64,000 bases of DNA from Styela clava. Lineage: Eukaryota > Chordata > Ascidiacea > Stolidobranchia > Styelidae. Positions 13,336-25,200 of the stretch are shown one piece after another. Position numbers and translations under genes: made by a program. The stretch is from the NCBI RefSeq assembly GCF_964204865.1, contig NC_135258.1, forward strand, positions 20,301,083-20,365,082, in the 5' to 3' direction. How positions within the stretch are numbered: the first letter of the stretch is position 1; the number at the start of each line of letters is the position of its first letter. The notes beneath the pieces were generated by a model that had not been told where the DNA came from, searched no databases, and saw only the letters and a program-made list of their open reading frames with translations.

Positions 13336-13395
13336 GAAACTGTGCCACGATTGGTTCACATCAGCATTGATTTGTACCAATCGTGGCACAATTTC
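13336..13395. ncRNA. 60-nt near-perfect hairpin, candidate pre-miRNA
   Basis: Two 20-nt arms (GAAACTGTGCCACGATTGGT and ACCAATCGTGGCACAATTTC) are inverse complements with one mismatch, separated by a 20-nt loop. Size and shape suit a microRNA precursor or a tiny inverted duplication. It lies 325 bp beyond the ZRANB1 stop codon, perhaps in its 3' UTR. There is no expression evidence, and the flanks do not extend the stem, which weakens the miRNA reading. Confidence 0.4.
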
Positions 13396-14840
13396 TTTTT
13401 ACTAAACTACCCTAAGTGTAGTAGTACACAAAGTTACATTGAATTTTCATTTTTTCTGAGTTATGGCAGTAACAAATATTACTGTGCCAAAATCAGTAGT
13501 ACTAGTTATTTGCTCTCGGTTCTAATCCTAGTAACTATATTTTGTGCTTTTTAGGTAGTTAGATGACACTAAGGCCAATTTATTTGGAGGCTAATTATTG
13601 AAGGTCACCCTTCACTCAAGGTCACCCTAAGCTCTTTATTATAAGGCTAATATCTCCTTGGCCCTTATAGCCAGGATTAGCAGCATTTTATATACATTCT
13701 TAGAACCCCATGCTATAATATAATAGGCATCTTAATTTGAAAAATTGAAATTTTTTCTTGTATTGTTTCATAATGCACATCAAAATTCTGTACATTTCAG
13801 TGTAAAAGTTATCAGTTGTATAAATGTAAATTTGATTTGTCAAAAATTGCTTTAATTTGGGTAGAATATATCACAGAGCGTGTTCCCAGGGTGAACCAAT
13901 TTTTATGTTATGTGTATAAATATTCATAATTTCTAGTGTATCATATATGAACTGTAAATATGTGTTGTTTCGCCTGTAAGTTCCGGACTTGAGAACCCAT
14001 TTGACCTGAAATCGTTTTATTTGTTGACTGATGATAATCTGTTTCGGGATTTTAGTTTGATTCTGAAAAACAGTTTCAATGTAACTGATAATTATGATTC
14101 ATAACTTGCAATTATAGCTATAATGTTTAAACAGGCTTCATTCAAAATAATAAACTTTGAAATTCAATTGGAATGGAATTATTTAAATATGTCATATTGT
14201 AATAAAGACATGTTTTGGAGTAAGTTTTTGCCCTACCTTGCATTTTCATGGTGGCACTTTTACTTTGCTGTTATGGCCTTTTCCATCTTCTGCCAAAGGA
14301 AACTTATGAATTACATACATGGTAGTTTCTATTTTGGGAAATTTATGTCGTTTCTGTGACTTTTTCATCGTTTTCTTGACTTGCTCATTTTACAACACAC
14401 TGTTCAAAAAATATGTAAAATTATCTGCACAACCAGCAACTAACTGTATATTGTTTGTAATTTTACAGGATTTTTCATTTGTGCGTAAGGCTGCAATTTT
14501 ACAACCAAGCTGGGTTGCCTATTTCTTAAAACATGCTTCATTTTTGTTGTTGTTTCTTATTACTCTATAATTATTATAATAATGAATATTAATAATATTT
14601 GTTCGGTTTTGTCCTACCATAATTTTTGTTTTCTAATATGACTAGCATTATTAATATCTTATTTTCACAAGCACATATTATTTACATTAGGTTTGGCACT
14701 TTCAATATATTTGTCATTATATGACTGAGGGGCTTGCCATGATTATTTCAAATACATTGATTATTTCTTGTTAGATTGGTTATCAATTCTTCCTTTAAAA
14801 GGGCAAAACTTCAAATCTTGTTTTTTATGACGTTCATGCG

Positions 14841-15052
14841 GTACTGCGGAGTATGTGTACCAGGTTAGGATTAGGCCATAATTTTATTCCGATTTTCCTT
14901 ATTTTAGTTCTATTACGAGTTCGGGGACTGTCTGTGCTAGACAAGTGAATATACCCCTTGTCCATAGGCTTCAGTCCCTTTACATAACTTGATGTAAAGT
15001 AGGCGAACAAAATTAGTTACCTCCATATTCTTACACATACTTCTGGAGCCCC
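14841..15052. mobile_element. 213-bp MITE, copy 2
   Basis: Same family and orientation as 5459-5671. The left end has GGAGTATGTGTACCAGG and the right end TTACACATACTTCTGGAG. Internal blocks are shared along the full length. Confidence 0.75.
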
Positions 15053-16536
15053 GTTCTGTTGTATTTTCTGCTCGTATACTTCAGCGGTAGTCTTCGTTTT
15101 AGCGCCAAATCATGTCCTAGTAATTGGGTTGGTAATTGGGAGAATCTCAAACTAGGCAAACTGTATCGGGAAATTTGAGACAAGTTCAGTCCGTCGACGA
15201 CCTATTCAGAAAACGTATTCTTGTCCTCCTGGTTGGTGAACTCAAAATAGCGAGAAGTTGAAAACAAGACCCCAGTAGTCTAATACCAGCAAAAATGTTT
15301 TGTGCTCGGCGATTCCGGCTTGTGACGAGAAATGCATGCATAGATTATTTAACAGTTCTTCAAGGAAGAACGTGGAGTGTTTACTATCATAAAGGCTATT
15401 GTTTATGAAAAGTAACTCCAGTTTAACCTAATTGGTCAGTTATCTCGATCTGCTAAACGCACAAATGATGGATTATAGAGATGCGTGATTGTACGCCGTG
15501 GTGACAAATTTCAGGCAGTTGCAGATATGGACGCGCTAGAACGCTTTTTCGCATCTTTAATTAAGGGATTTGAACAACTTGTTTGTTGATTTGTGACTTC
15601 AAAACAGCACACGGCTGGATTAAAATAGTACGAAAGTTTTAAAATATCATTTATTTATTGTAAGTTAAATATAGAACATACATTCAGTTCGAAATTTATC
15701 TTTAAATGAAATCAGTTCAACACACTATTGTTTTCAATTTACAATTAAACTATTCCAGTCTTAATAAAAAGAAGAATACACCCTCGGTTAAGAATCGAAA
15801 CTTGTCGATTGAAGTTTGATATTCCATTCTCGCACAATTCAATTCATAATTTTTCTGATGAAATATTCACATTATAAGTTAAATAACAGAAACTGAAGAT
15901 TAACTGGTAACTAAACGTCGATTGGATGTCACCCAAGCAATAACATATGTCATTTTTCCAAACTCCATTGAAATCTGATTCTGAACCACACGGAAGCAGG
16001 CAAATACATATAGTATAAAAATTCATGCATCTATTATAGTTGAGCATGGATGAGGTGGTATGACATTTAATTTATCTATCTACTCATGGGCTATAATATA
16101 TCCAATATAAATATCAAAATCCGAAAGAGAAAAGGAAGGTCTTAGTGTAAACATTTTATAATATTGCCCAATGTATGCATTCAAAAAATTAATTGCTATC
16201 AAATTTGTCATTGTACTAAACTGATATAAATATAATAAATCCAGCTACCAGCAAACCGCCCTTAACGATATACAGAAAACCTGTTTGTCTTCGGGAATGA
16301 GAAAACAACATTTTTACAAAAAAACTTAGTGGGAAAATGTATTATGAATAAATTGGCGATAAACAATATCTTCAGCGACCGTACTAATTTTTAGTTTCCA
16401 ATACTGGTATTCTTCAACCGGTAATTCATTCACTTACAACAATCATTTCAAAGAATACTTTTCTATGAATCTGTCGGGCTGGGAAATGTTTTACAGTTGA
16501 ACGGACAATTTAAGTATTTTCCAAAAATGTTTTATC

Positions 16537-19500
16537 CTATTCCGTAGATGGCAATTCGTTCGTTTGGGAGTTTTGTTTTTCTTCTGCTTTCATCTTTTCC
16601 AGGGCCATTCTTGTTTCTTTGTACCAAGTTTGGACCATGTCTTTAGCAGTTTTTCCAGTCTAGAAATGAGCATTTCAAAAATTCATATATATATATATAT
16701 ATATATGAATGAATTGATACATTTACAAACTATCAGATGCGTGTCAGTCATATCTGGAATATCCGGTCCTGCTGCATAAACCAACGTTCATGAAATAGCC
16801 CAGTAGGCTACGTTGAAACGACGCATGTTTTGTCAAAATCCAAGGTTAGAATGTTTGTAAGTTACTGCCAATGAGTCATTGCTATGTTATTAATAACATA
16901 TATATATATATTATAATAATTAATAATATCTATTTGCCGCTATCGTATTGAAAGATCAACGGAAATAGTCTTTCACGTATATTTTAGATCTTCTAAATGT
17001 GTTTGCTAAAATCATCAGACGAATGTCAGCTCTTGCATACCTTATTTTTAATCTCCAGATCTGCACCATGGATGATCAAATCCTTGACGATAGCATGTCG
17101 TCCCATCCTGACTGCATCATGAACAGCTGTATCTCCTTCAGTGTCCTGCTCGTTAATTTTGGCTCCACATTCTAGAAGATGATGGACTCCTTCCTCGAAC
17201 CCGACTCTAGTTGCCACGTGCAGTGGAGTGTTGAGTAGCTAAGAAAATGTTATAAATATATAAGGTATTCCGTATACGACATGGCAGATGTTGCGAAAGT
17301 GTATACTTTATGAAGGACTAATTCCCATTCTAGTAGTCAAAGTTGATATCGGCAAAATTTTCGCAATCATCACACACAAAACACAAAAACATACCAAAAT
17401 AGGTCAAATGTGTCAGTAATATGAAATTAGTAGGAAGTCTTCAATAATATTTTGATGTATGCAGAATTTAGTTGAAAATATCAAATGCAATTCAGTGTAT
17501 CATTCGAAAAATAAATATCGATGATAAAATTGCCAAGGCTTGCTCAGGAAACAGCTAGGCTGCTAGACTATATAGTTTACTTACATTGTCCTTCTGATTT
17601 ACTTTCGCTCCATGATTCAGTAAGATGGTAACGATATCAACATTTCCGGATCGACAACCCCAATGTAAAGAAGTTCCACCCAGCTGTAAATAAGAAAACG
17701 AGTTAAACGCGCAAACTGAATGCAAATTATCGAAACGGTGTATTCAGAATATACCATTTTCTTTCTAGTTTTATACTGTATATACAAATATATATATTTG
17801 GGAAGGAGTTTCTTTGATCATGTCTCTTTTGTTTAATTGAGTAATGATTTACAAGCGCCAAAAATGACTTTGGTTGATCAACAAATATATATACAATAGA
17901 GCCATCAGCCTAAATTGTTTATCGACACTTTGCTGAACAATGCAACAATAAACAATGAAAAATCAGTAGATAACGGCCAACCGGTGGTATTCTATGGTCG
18001 ACTAATTTTCACGAATTTTTAAATTTTCAGTCTACAACTAATTTTTGTGGCATATTGATAGACAACTTAGATTTACCTTGTCAGCAACATTTGGTTTAGC
18101 TCCACGTTTGAGTAGAAATTCCGTCATTTCTGGTTGAGAGTAGAGCGCACTTCTGTCCAGTGCGGTTCTTCCACACTACAAATATTAGATGTTATTACAA
18201 AACGAAATATTGATATTTATCGGCTTTTATGCCGGTGGATCCGTATGCATAGAATGCTGTAGCAAGAGTAAAGATAACTATCCTAAGTGATTTAAGAGTT
18301 TTGGTCAGACGAAACTTTACAGAAATATATTTGTGTTAGTGTGCAGCAAGACTCTTGAATCACTTAGGATTGATAATTTTTCTGTGAAACCGATACAAGT
18401 TCATTTTGTGTGCACTGGACGGATCTCGCGCTGGCAAAACACAACATATTCGCACGACATACTCGATGATACATAACAACTTTGCTTATGTATATAACTA
18501 ATATTATTCACCACGTATAATGAAATAGGATTTGCCAGGCGTTAAAATACTCACCGCTCCCGAGGAATTACCTTAATCTAAATTCACCCTATGAAGGCAA
18601 ACTATTTAAATTGTAATAGGAATTATTATATAATCAGATTTTGGCTTAAACTTGTTCATCCCATTACAGCTAGTGGTTGCATTCCTGAAACCCGATAATC
18701 CTGTGCTAATGATATTGCTATGTGTATCGCTTCCTAGAAAGGCAATATATATATCGTCACGCTAATAACCGAATTGCGTAAGTCATTTTTAGCAGTTTTG
18801 AGAAAAACGTAAAAAACTTCCTAATGATATTGCTATGCCATTGAGAATCAATAATTTGCCATAGTTCAATTTTTCGATCGTAGACGGATTCAAGTTAATT
18901 TGTCAAGTGACGTCATAATGGTGCACTGTGACTTAGCCAGAAATGTGTCTATGACTAGGGGACATACGCAATTTTGCGACTTGACTATATGTACCAGTCC
19001 TGAAAACAAAACAATCCAAAAATGAATGTAATTCTTAGTATATACGATGTCTAATCCCCAAAATAGCTAATCTGTTTCAATTACATTATTTTTTATGTTT
19101 AAAAATATATATTTCAAAAAAACACGCTCTGCACATCCACCGAAATAAGACTAAAGTTAAATATAAAGAATAAACAGCAATGTACCTTTATATAAAAGCC
19201 AACCAAGGTGAATTGGATTCAGACAGTGAATATCACAAGTGCACGCCTTCCTATACTGTAGTTTGAACTGAAATTTATAAGCGCTAAGCTAGAATCTGAG
19301 ATGCAAAAACTCGAAAATCCTTCGCCGAGGTTATTTTGCCTTTGTGACGTCATAATAGTCCCGCGTTAACAATGATAATTCATTATGACGAAACAATTGA
19401 GCAAATTTGCGTATCATACAAAATCTTTATTTTTATGGGTTTCGGAATTCTTAAAATAAAATCTGAGTTAACAGACAGGTGCAGCATTACATAAATACCT

Positions 19501-20886
19501 ATTTTATGAAAAACTCAAAACCGCCAAAAATGACTTACGCAATTCGGTTATTAGCGTGACGATATGGAAGATATAGGCTATATAAACTGAATCTTAAGGT
19601 GCTATGAAGATATTAAAATTCAATGTATTCTTTCTACAGAGAATAATTAATGCAACTAATCGATATCGCCGTTGAAGCCCACTGACCATTTTCAGCATAA
19701 CTTTATTGTCGTATTTCATCACGAAGTTACGATATTTTGTTGTTTTATAGTTAAAATTTTAAGTTAAATGTAATAACATCTTCCATTCGGAATCGGTTCG
19801 AGTAAACCGCGACCAGTAAATGAAGTGTGGCAGGACGACGTCCACTGTTGTAAATTTTTTAGAATAGTCTCAATATTTCGGATTTCGAAGTGCAATTTTT
19901 GAGTACTATATTAGTAGGTTAAACTGACTAATAGACTACTTATGTATCTCCGTACCCTTTTCGGAATTAGAGACCCTTTTTATTTGTCCAAAACCAAGTT
20001 CAACGTTACAATATATAACCCATTGAGAATACCTACCTCATCCGTAGCAAATATGCTTCCGCCATCATCGAGATATTTTGTAGCAGTTTTCATTGCTCCC
20101 GCTGCTGCAGCTGAGAGGAACTCATAGGTGGTGATAGGACAGTCTGGATTGGGCTGTAAATTTATAGGAATATGACATTGTAATATATATATATAAATAT
20201 AAAAGCAATAGTTAGAAGAATCATTTTCACAAGTTGGAAGGACCAATTAGTTCGAGTGTTTGTAATTTAGATGAAGTATTTGGGAGAATGTACGATTTTC
20301 AGCATATATGCTTATAGAATACTACTAATTTCAGCATCGTTTTATATAAAACGTTAATAGTAATAGATTGAGTTGCATTTGATTTGAACAACTCTCTATG
20401 AAACCAAGGTAACAAATAATAAACGAGAATATCGGTCAGAGACCGAAGACTTATCGATCGAAAGTTAGGGGATCCCAAAACAGCGCTCTTACTCCATAGT
20501 GACACCTTGTGTCCCATCACTTTTTAATTAATAACTCGCTAATTATACGACATAATTCATCCAAAATCCTGGTACGACATATGATGAATGCACATGCAAA
20601 ATCTGGAGCGGATTCAATCTCGCTTTCGTGAGATATCGCGTGCATCTGACAGACAAACAAACAGACAGACAAATATCTATCAACATACTTACCGATTAAA
20701 ATCAATAAGTAATAAGGTAGAAAAAAACCTGACCTCGTCTGCTACTAAGCAGTTTGGCATATGTTGTACTCGTCCAAGATGAACTCTTGATGTTTTCCTT
20801 TTGTCTGGATCAGAAATTTTTCTGCAAGGACTCGAAGCTCTTTTGAGAGCCTCAACTTTGGGGTTAAGCTTGTTCACTCGCTGCAT
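16537..20886 (-). CDS. MARP/CARP-like ankyrin-repeat protein (ANKRD1/2/23-like), 6 exons
   Basis: Exons in transcript order: 20886-20734, 20153-20037, 18175-18077, 17683-17585, 17238-17041, 16659-16537; all phase 0 with GT-AG borders, giving 262 aa. After a basic N-terminus come four clear ankyrin repeats plus degenerate flanking ones (ALDRSALYSQPEMTEFLLKR, TSLHWGCRSGNVDIVTILL, TPLHVATRVGFEEGVHHLL, AVHDAVRMGRHAIVKDLI), then a C-terminal GKTAKDMVQTW tail. The order and wording resemble the muscle ankyrin repeat proteins ANKRD1/ANKRD2/ANKRD23, which in vertebrates link titin/sarcomere stretch to the nucleus. The vertebrate proteins are longer (about 305-360 aa). Another small ankyrin protein of unknown role cannot be excluded. 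Exons 3 and 4 each encode exactly one 33-residue repeat and exon 5 exactly two. Confidence 0.85.
16685..16706. repeat. (AT)n microsatellite
   Basis: Uninterrupted AT dinucleotide run in the last intron of the ankyrin gene, close to the exon 6 acceptor. Confidence 0.9.
18281..18369. mobile_element. short deletion derivative of the long-TIR MITE family
   Basis: It begins TCCTAAGTGATTTAAGAGT and ends with the inverse ACTCTTGAATCACTTAGGA. The middle contains the family block ACAGAAATATATTTGTGTTAG seen in 6501-6888. The left flank (18230-18280) also matches, inverted, the region after the 6501-6888 element. It lies in intron 2 of the ankyrin gene. Confidence 0.6.
18755..19561. mobile_element. 807-bp TIR element with ATAT target duplication
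   Basis: The ends are near-perfect inverted repeats of about 45 bp: CGTCACGCTAATAACCGAAT and ATTCGGTTATTAGCGTGACG, followed by matching GCGTAAGTCATTTTT blocks. ATAT flanks it on both sides (18751-18754, 19562-19565). There is no open frame of note. Two TGACGTCA octamers lie inside, near 18908 and 19345. It is in intron 2 of the ankyrin gene. The superfamily is not determined. Confidence 0.8.
20424..20718. repeat. dispersed repeat, copy 1 (intron 1 of ankyrin gene)
   Basis: It shares GAGACCGAAGACTTATCGAT at the left, CTAATTATACGACATAATTC in the middle, a CAGACAGACAAAT run and a terminal ACCGATT..AATCGAT-type hairpin with 44568-44783. No coding capacity. A non-autonomous Helitron-like or SINE/LINE-tail origin is possible; class unresolved. 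Confidence 0.65.
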
Positions 20887-22207
20887 TATATAAGCTGTCT
20901 ATACTACAATATAACTATTGATTGTAACTTCGAACAAACTTGCCGGACGCGCTGATTCCAATCGATTTCAGTAACTTCTACTGTCCGCCTCGGTGCAGTT
21001 TGACCAATTAATCTACTCTGTGGTCAACTATCGGTAAAATATGAAATCGATTTACTCTGCGGTACTAATTTGGGAAATTCACATCATGGCTTGCTAAATG
21101 CATTGAGCAGGAACGTGAGAAGCGACAAATTCGACACCGCTATGGCGATAACGAGATTCAATGGAATGGTGTCAAAACAGGCTGCAGCGGCCTAATTTAT
21201 TACATTTGAGATGTATGTAATTGCTTATATGAACATTTTGTAAAATATAGGGATTGCAGAGGTAATATCAACCAACTTTCTTATTTTTTTTCCGTGCACT
21301 TCACACATAATTTTTCTTTTTAATTAATAACATCGATGTAGGTCAGAAGGAAAAAAATATCTTACTATAAATATGAATCAAAAAATAGACCTGATTCATT
21401 GTAATCATTCATATAGTGACCAAACTATAGCGAGGTTGTTGATACAATACTGCAAGAGGAGTGCAAGTCAGTATTTTCGTTTCCTGCTGAACCACAAAAT
21501 TCTGTTTTATTGTTACGGTGTTTACAATGAATGGTATGGTATGCAGTTTCCTGATGTAGACGATGATTTTTTATTCAATTAAACCCGGGTGTTCAGTTTC
21601 TGTCCCTTTGTTATAGCGATAATATGTCATATATACCCTCATAGAAAGTTCGATTTTGTTGAAGTAAACTGAGATATTTGCTTGTGTTATTTTATTATAT
21701 CTGAATAAACATAATCACTTTTAATAAAAATTTGGTGTCAAAAATATTAAATATAGCATTATTATAGAACATTCGAAACATTGGGAAATGTATAAGTATA
21801 AATACAGTAAAAAACTCATTCCATAAAAAAACACAACTGTGTAATGAAATAATGTAAAATCTAAAATTATTCAATCATTTCTATTCGTTCTTTCTCTCTA
21901 ACCAATTCATGCTTCAATAGCAAACATTAAAATTGAGGTAAATAAAATAAAACATAGTTTGAACATGTTTTGCAATTCTATGTAATGGGCCTTATTATTT
22001 CCACTTTGTTGAAGATCACCAAGACCAGTGAGAAAAATTCATTACCCATATTCAAAATGTTTTTCAAAACGAGTTGAAATTGTTTAATAAATGGCCATTT
22101 TGTTGCCTTGTTCATTGCCTTAATTTACTAAAGCTCCGGAGGAACAGCTTGGAGGACATACAAAAAATAAAACACACACAAAAGTTGAAATACCACGGAA
22201 AAATTAG
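20887..22207. other. intergenic region between desaturase and ankyrin genes
   Basis: It holds the promoter side of the ankyrin gene and the 3' flank of the desaturase, both on the - strand. A 69-codon + strand frame at 21373-21582 has no recognisable features and is probably chance. No repeat was recognised. Confidence 0.6.
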
Positions 22208-25200
22208 CTAGTTATAATCTTTCATGGCAGTGAACAGTTTGCTGACAGATTTTAAATGCGACATAGTTCTCGTCAGAGCGCTTGTAAACGAACACTCGTC
22301 ATATAAAATCCCACTTTCGGCACAAATTTTTTTAATCATTGGTGAGACTTCTCTTAACCTGTTTCGCGGCATTCTTGGAAAACAGTGATGTTCTATGTGA
22401 AAATTCAAACCTCCATGAAACCAGTCCATCCATACTGGGCACACAATGTTGATGTTGCAATCTACCATTGCCCGAAAGAACCCCTGAAATAACAGAAGAG
22501 ATTTTGACATCACAACGTAACGAATATTCATTTGCATTTACTCAAATAGACGAACACCTATGACCTAGATCAAATGGTTAATTCAAAGCATAAACTCGGC
22601 GATTCCCCGTTCAACCACTGCAGCAATGCACTATACGACACTGACTGAGCACCAGGTTTCCAAAAAAGTTTGGCAGGCTAGCCTGGCGGAATAACACGTA
22701 GTGGCTCAAACAGCAAAATTTTCGTCGAAATATCGGGCCAAATAGCCCCTCCGACTAGATTTGAAAGAAATGTTGTAGCATCCTGGCGACTTTTTCCATC
22801 TTTTAGTACCTTAAGTTTGAAACCGATTGGTTAATAACAGAGAAAGTAGGCTATTGTTTTGACAACCCAAACAATATTGCAGGAAGATCCTTAAGTCTAC
22901 GGCGTGATGGATAACTAGCGATTTCAATTTTGCACGTGAATTGAGCCTTTGGGTCGTGTTTTGCTAAATTGAAGTTTCAGAACTTGAAAACTGAAGAAGT
23001 ATATAGCTGGAAGGTTACTGCTTTTAAATTTTTTAAATCATACGTGTAGATATTCTTAATACACCTCAATATGACCTTCGGTACTATTGTTTAAGAGTTT
23101 TGCTGAAATTTCATGAGTTATTCGACCATCGTGTTCATATATTAGCGCATTCTATTGTTTTCCAGTGACATGTTGCATATTTTCGCCCTGGCGTGCTCTC
23201 ATAATTAGTAACTTTTTTGTAACACGGGCCTCTATAGGCTGTGGCAATAGAAGACGCCCAACATAGGTTGCTGTGGCGCAATAGTCAGATATTATCATCA
23301 AGCGAGATCCACCTACCTAAACATCGAATAGTTGGAGGAATGAAAATACTGTTACGCATTAGTTTCAAGTAGTGTTCAAAAAATAAATAAACAGACAAAG
23401 CTTACCGTTTCGTGCATATCCTCTTTCTCATAGAAAGGTTTGCTGTAATGATTCATAAGTAATTGAATATGTAGAATGCCTTCTCCAACGCTTGCAAAGT
23501 AGTAAAATAATATTCGTGACTTCCAGCTAAAAAGATAATAAATTATCATTAAGACTGTGCTTCCACTGTCATATTACAGCGAAAAAAATGGAATGCCGCC
23601 TAGTTGTGAATTCTAAATGCACAGTGCATGTATGTATAAGTTAAAATTTGTTAATATTTGAGCTTAACAGTATAGATTAGTGCAAATAGAGTGGAAAACT
23701 TTAGTAACCATGATGTATACCACACAAATACAGTATGGTAGCAAAATAGGCATGTTAGACGATAACCTGCTTTACAGCACCTTCCTGCTTAGTAAAGTCT
23801 ATCTAGTCATAAGATCGGAAAACATTGAATGAAATAGGATGCGTAGTTTCCGTCTTTGCATTTTACATCCCAATTTGAAATTTGACCTTATCAGAAGTGA
23901 AGTAACAAGAGACAGCTTAAAAAATGCTGTCCAACGCTATTTGAAACAATCTTACGAACGTTTCTAGGCATAGTTCCACATATATAGTATATAACTAATA
24001 TATAGTAACAGTAAACAAATATCACCAACCCGGGCAGCAGATTAATCATTGCGGAAATCCATATAAGGTGAAGCGCGAATGCTAACCAAACGTCCTTTCT
24101 TCTTTCTAATCTGTATGAATCAACTAAAATACCGAATCGTCCGATCAGGATACAAAAAGGGAGAAACGTCCAATACTGAATCTGAATAAATGAGACTACA
24201 TATTATTCATTTCATGATTGGAACAAAACAAAATTAATACAAAACACATTTTGATAGTTTTCAACTTTGCCTCAACTCTTTTTTGTTTTGTTTTTTCATA
24301 TTAGAGTATCGATTTCATTTAGTTGAATTACTCAAAGCGATTGGGACGAACAGAAACATGACTGACAGAAGGGTTATAAGCAATAATTTCAAAAACGATT
24401 ACCTTGAGCACAAAGTAACACGGTAGAGCTAAACCACATACAATTCTTATTATTTGAGGGAATTGAAGGTTTTGATCACCGTATTTAATTGTAACATATA
24501 TAATGAAATATCTGCAATTGAAAACAATTTAGGATAAATTACCTTTATGAAAAAATGATGGATTTTTTCACACATAAAAGGAAACAGCTTCTCATTCTGC
24601 GCCCACACATCTTCGTGTGCTTGTGGATCTATAAAACCGGAAGCGTAGTCCACAGTGTTTGTGAGTGCATGGTGTACAATATGTTCATCTTTCCACCAAC
24701 GACTGCTGATACCGAAGCAAAAAGTTCCGAAAAAAACGCCAAAAATTTCGTCAATTTTTCGATTTTGGAATGCCTGTTAATGAGAAAATCAATTTGCCAT
24801 CATAACACGGGCAAAAATGTGATAAAACATGGGCAGAGAAGAACAATTATTTATTTATAATTATTATAATTATTTTCAAATGTATAAACTTGATATTATT
24901 ATACAATAATGAACAAGCCCTTAAATTCGGGAGTTTAGGAAAATACAGAAATCGAGAAAATATCAATTCTAATGCAAAGGCAATCGCGATTTATATGTAT
25001 ACAATCTGTCTGAGAAATATCAATTCAAACCCTTGATTGTTGAGAAGATATTACGTATGATACATTTTCATATTTTTGCAACTGAGTTGGAAAGTCGATA
25101 ATATTCACATGGCTTGTTACAAATTCGTTCAAAATCTATGAAGTCGCAGCAGTTCGATATAAATTCAAATATTTATGTATTAAAATATTTACTGTACACT

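Larger units (their letters stand above)
13012..16536. other. convergent intergenic region between ZRANB1 and the MARP-like gene
   Basis: AT-rich. It should contain the 3' UTRs of both converging genes. It also contains the hairpin at 13336-13395 and the second copy of the 213-bp MITE at 14841-15052. No open frame with protein-like composition was found. Confidence 0.7.

Noticed and set aside
24405-24482. An open, hydrophobic stretch between desaturase exons 3 and 4 looked like an additional exon.
   Set aside because: Its frame does not join exon 3 in phase, whereas exon 3 (ending FFIK) and exon 4 (starting IQYWTFLPF) join directly in phase and match the family order.
24441-24653. Desaturase open frame continuing past the exon 3 donor.
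   Set aside because: Read-through into the intron; the GTAATT donor after FFIK and in-phase exon 4 explain the structure better.
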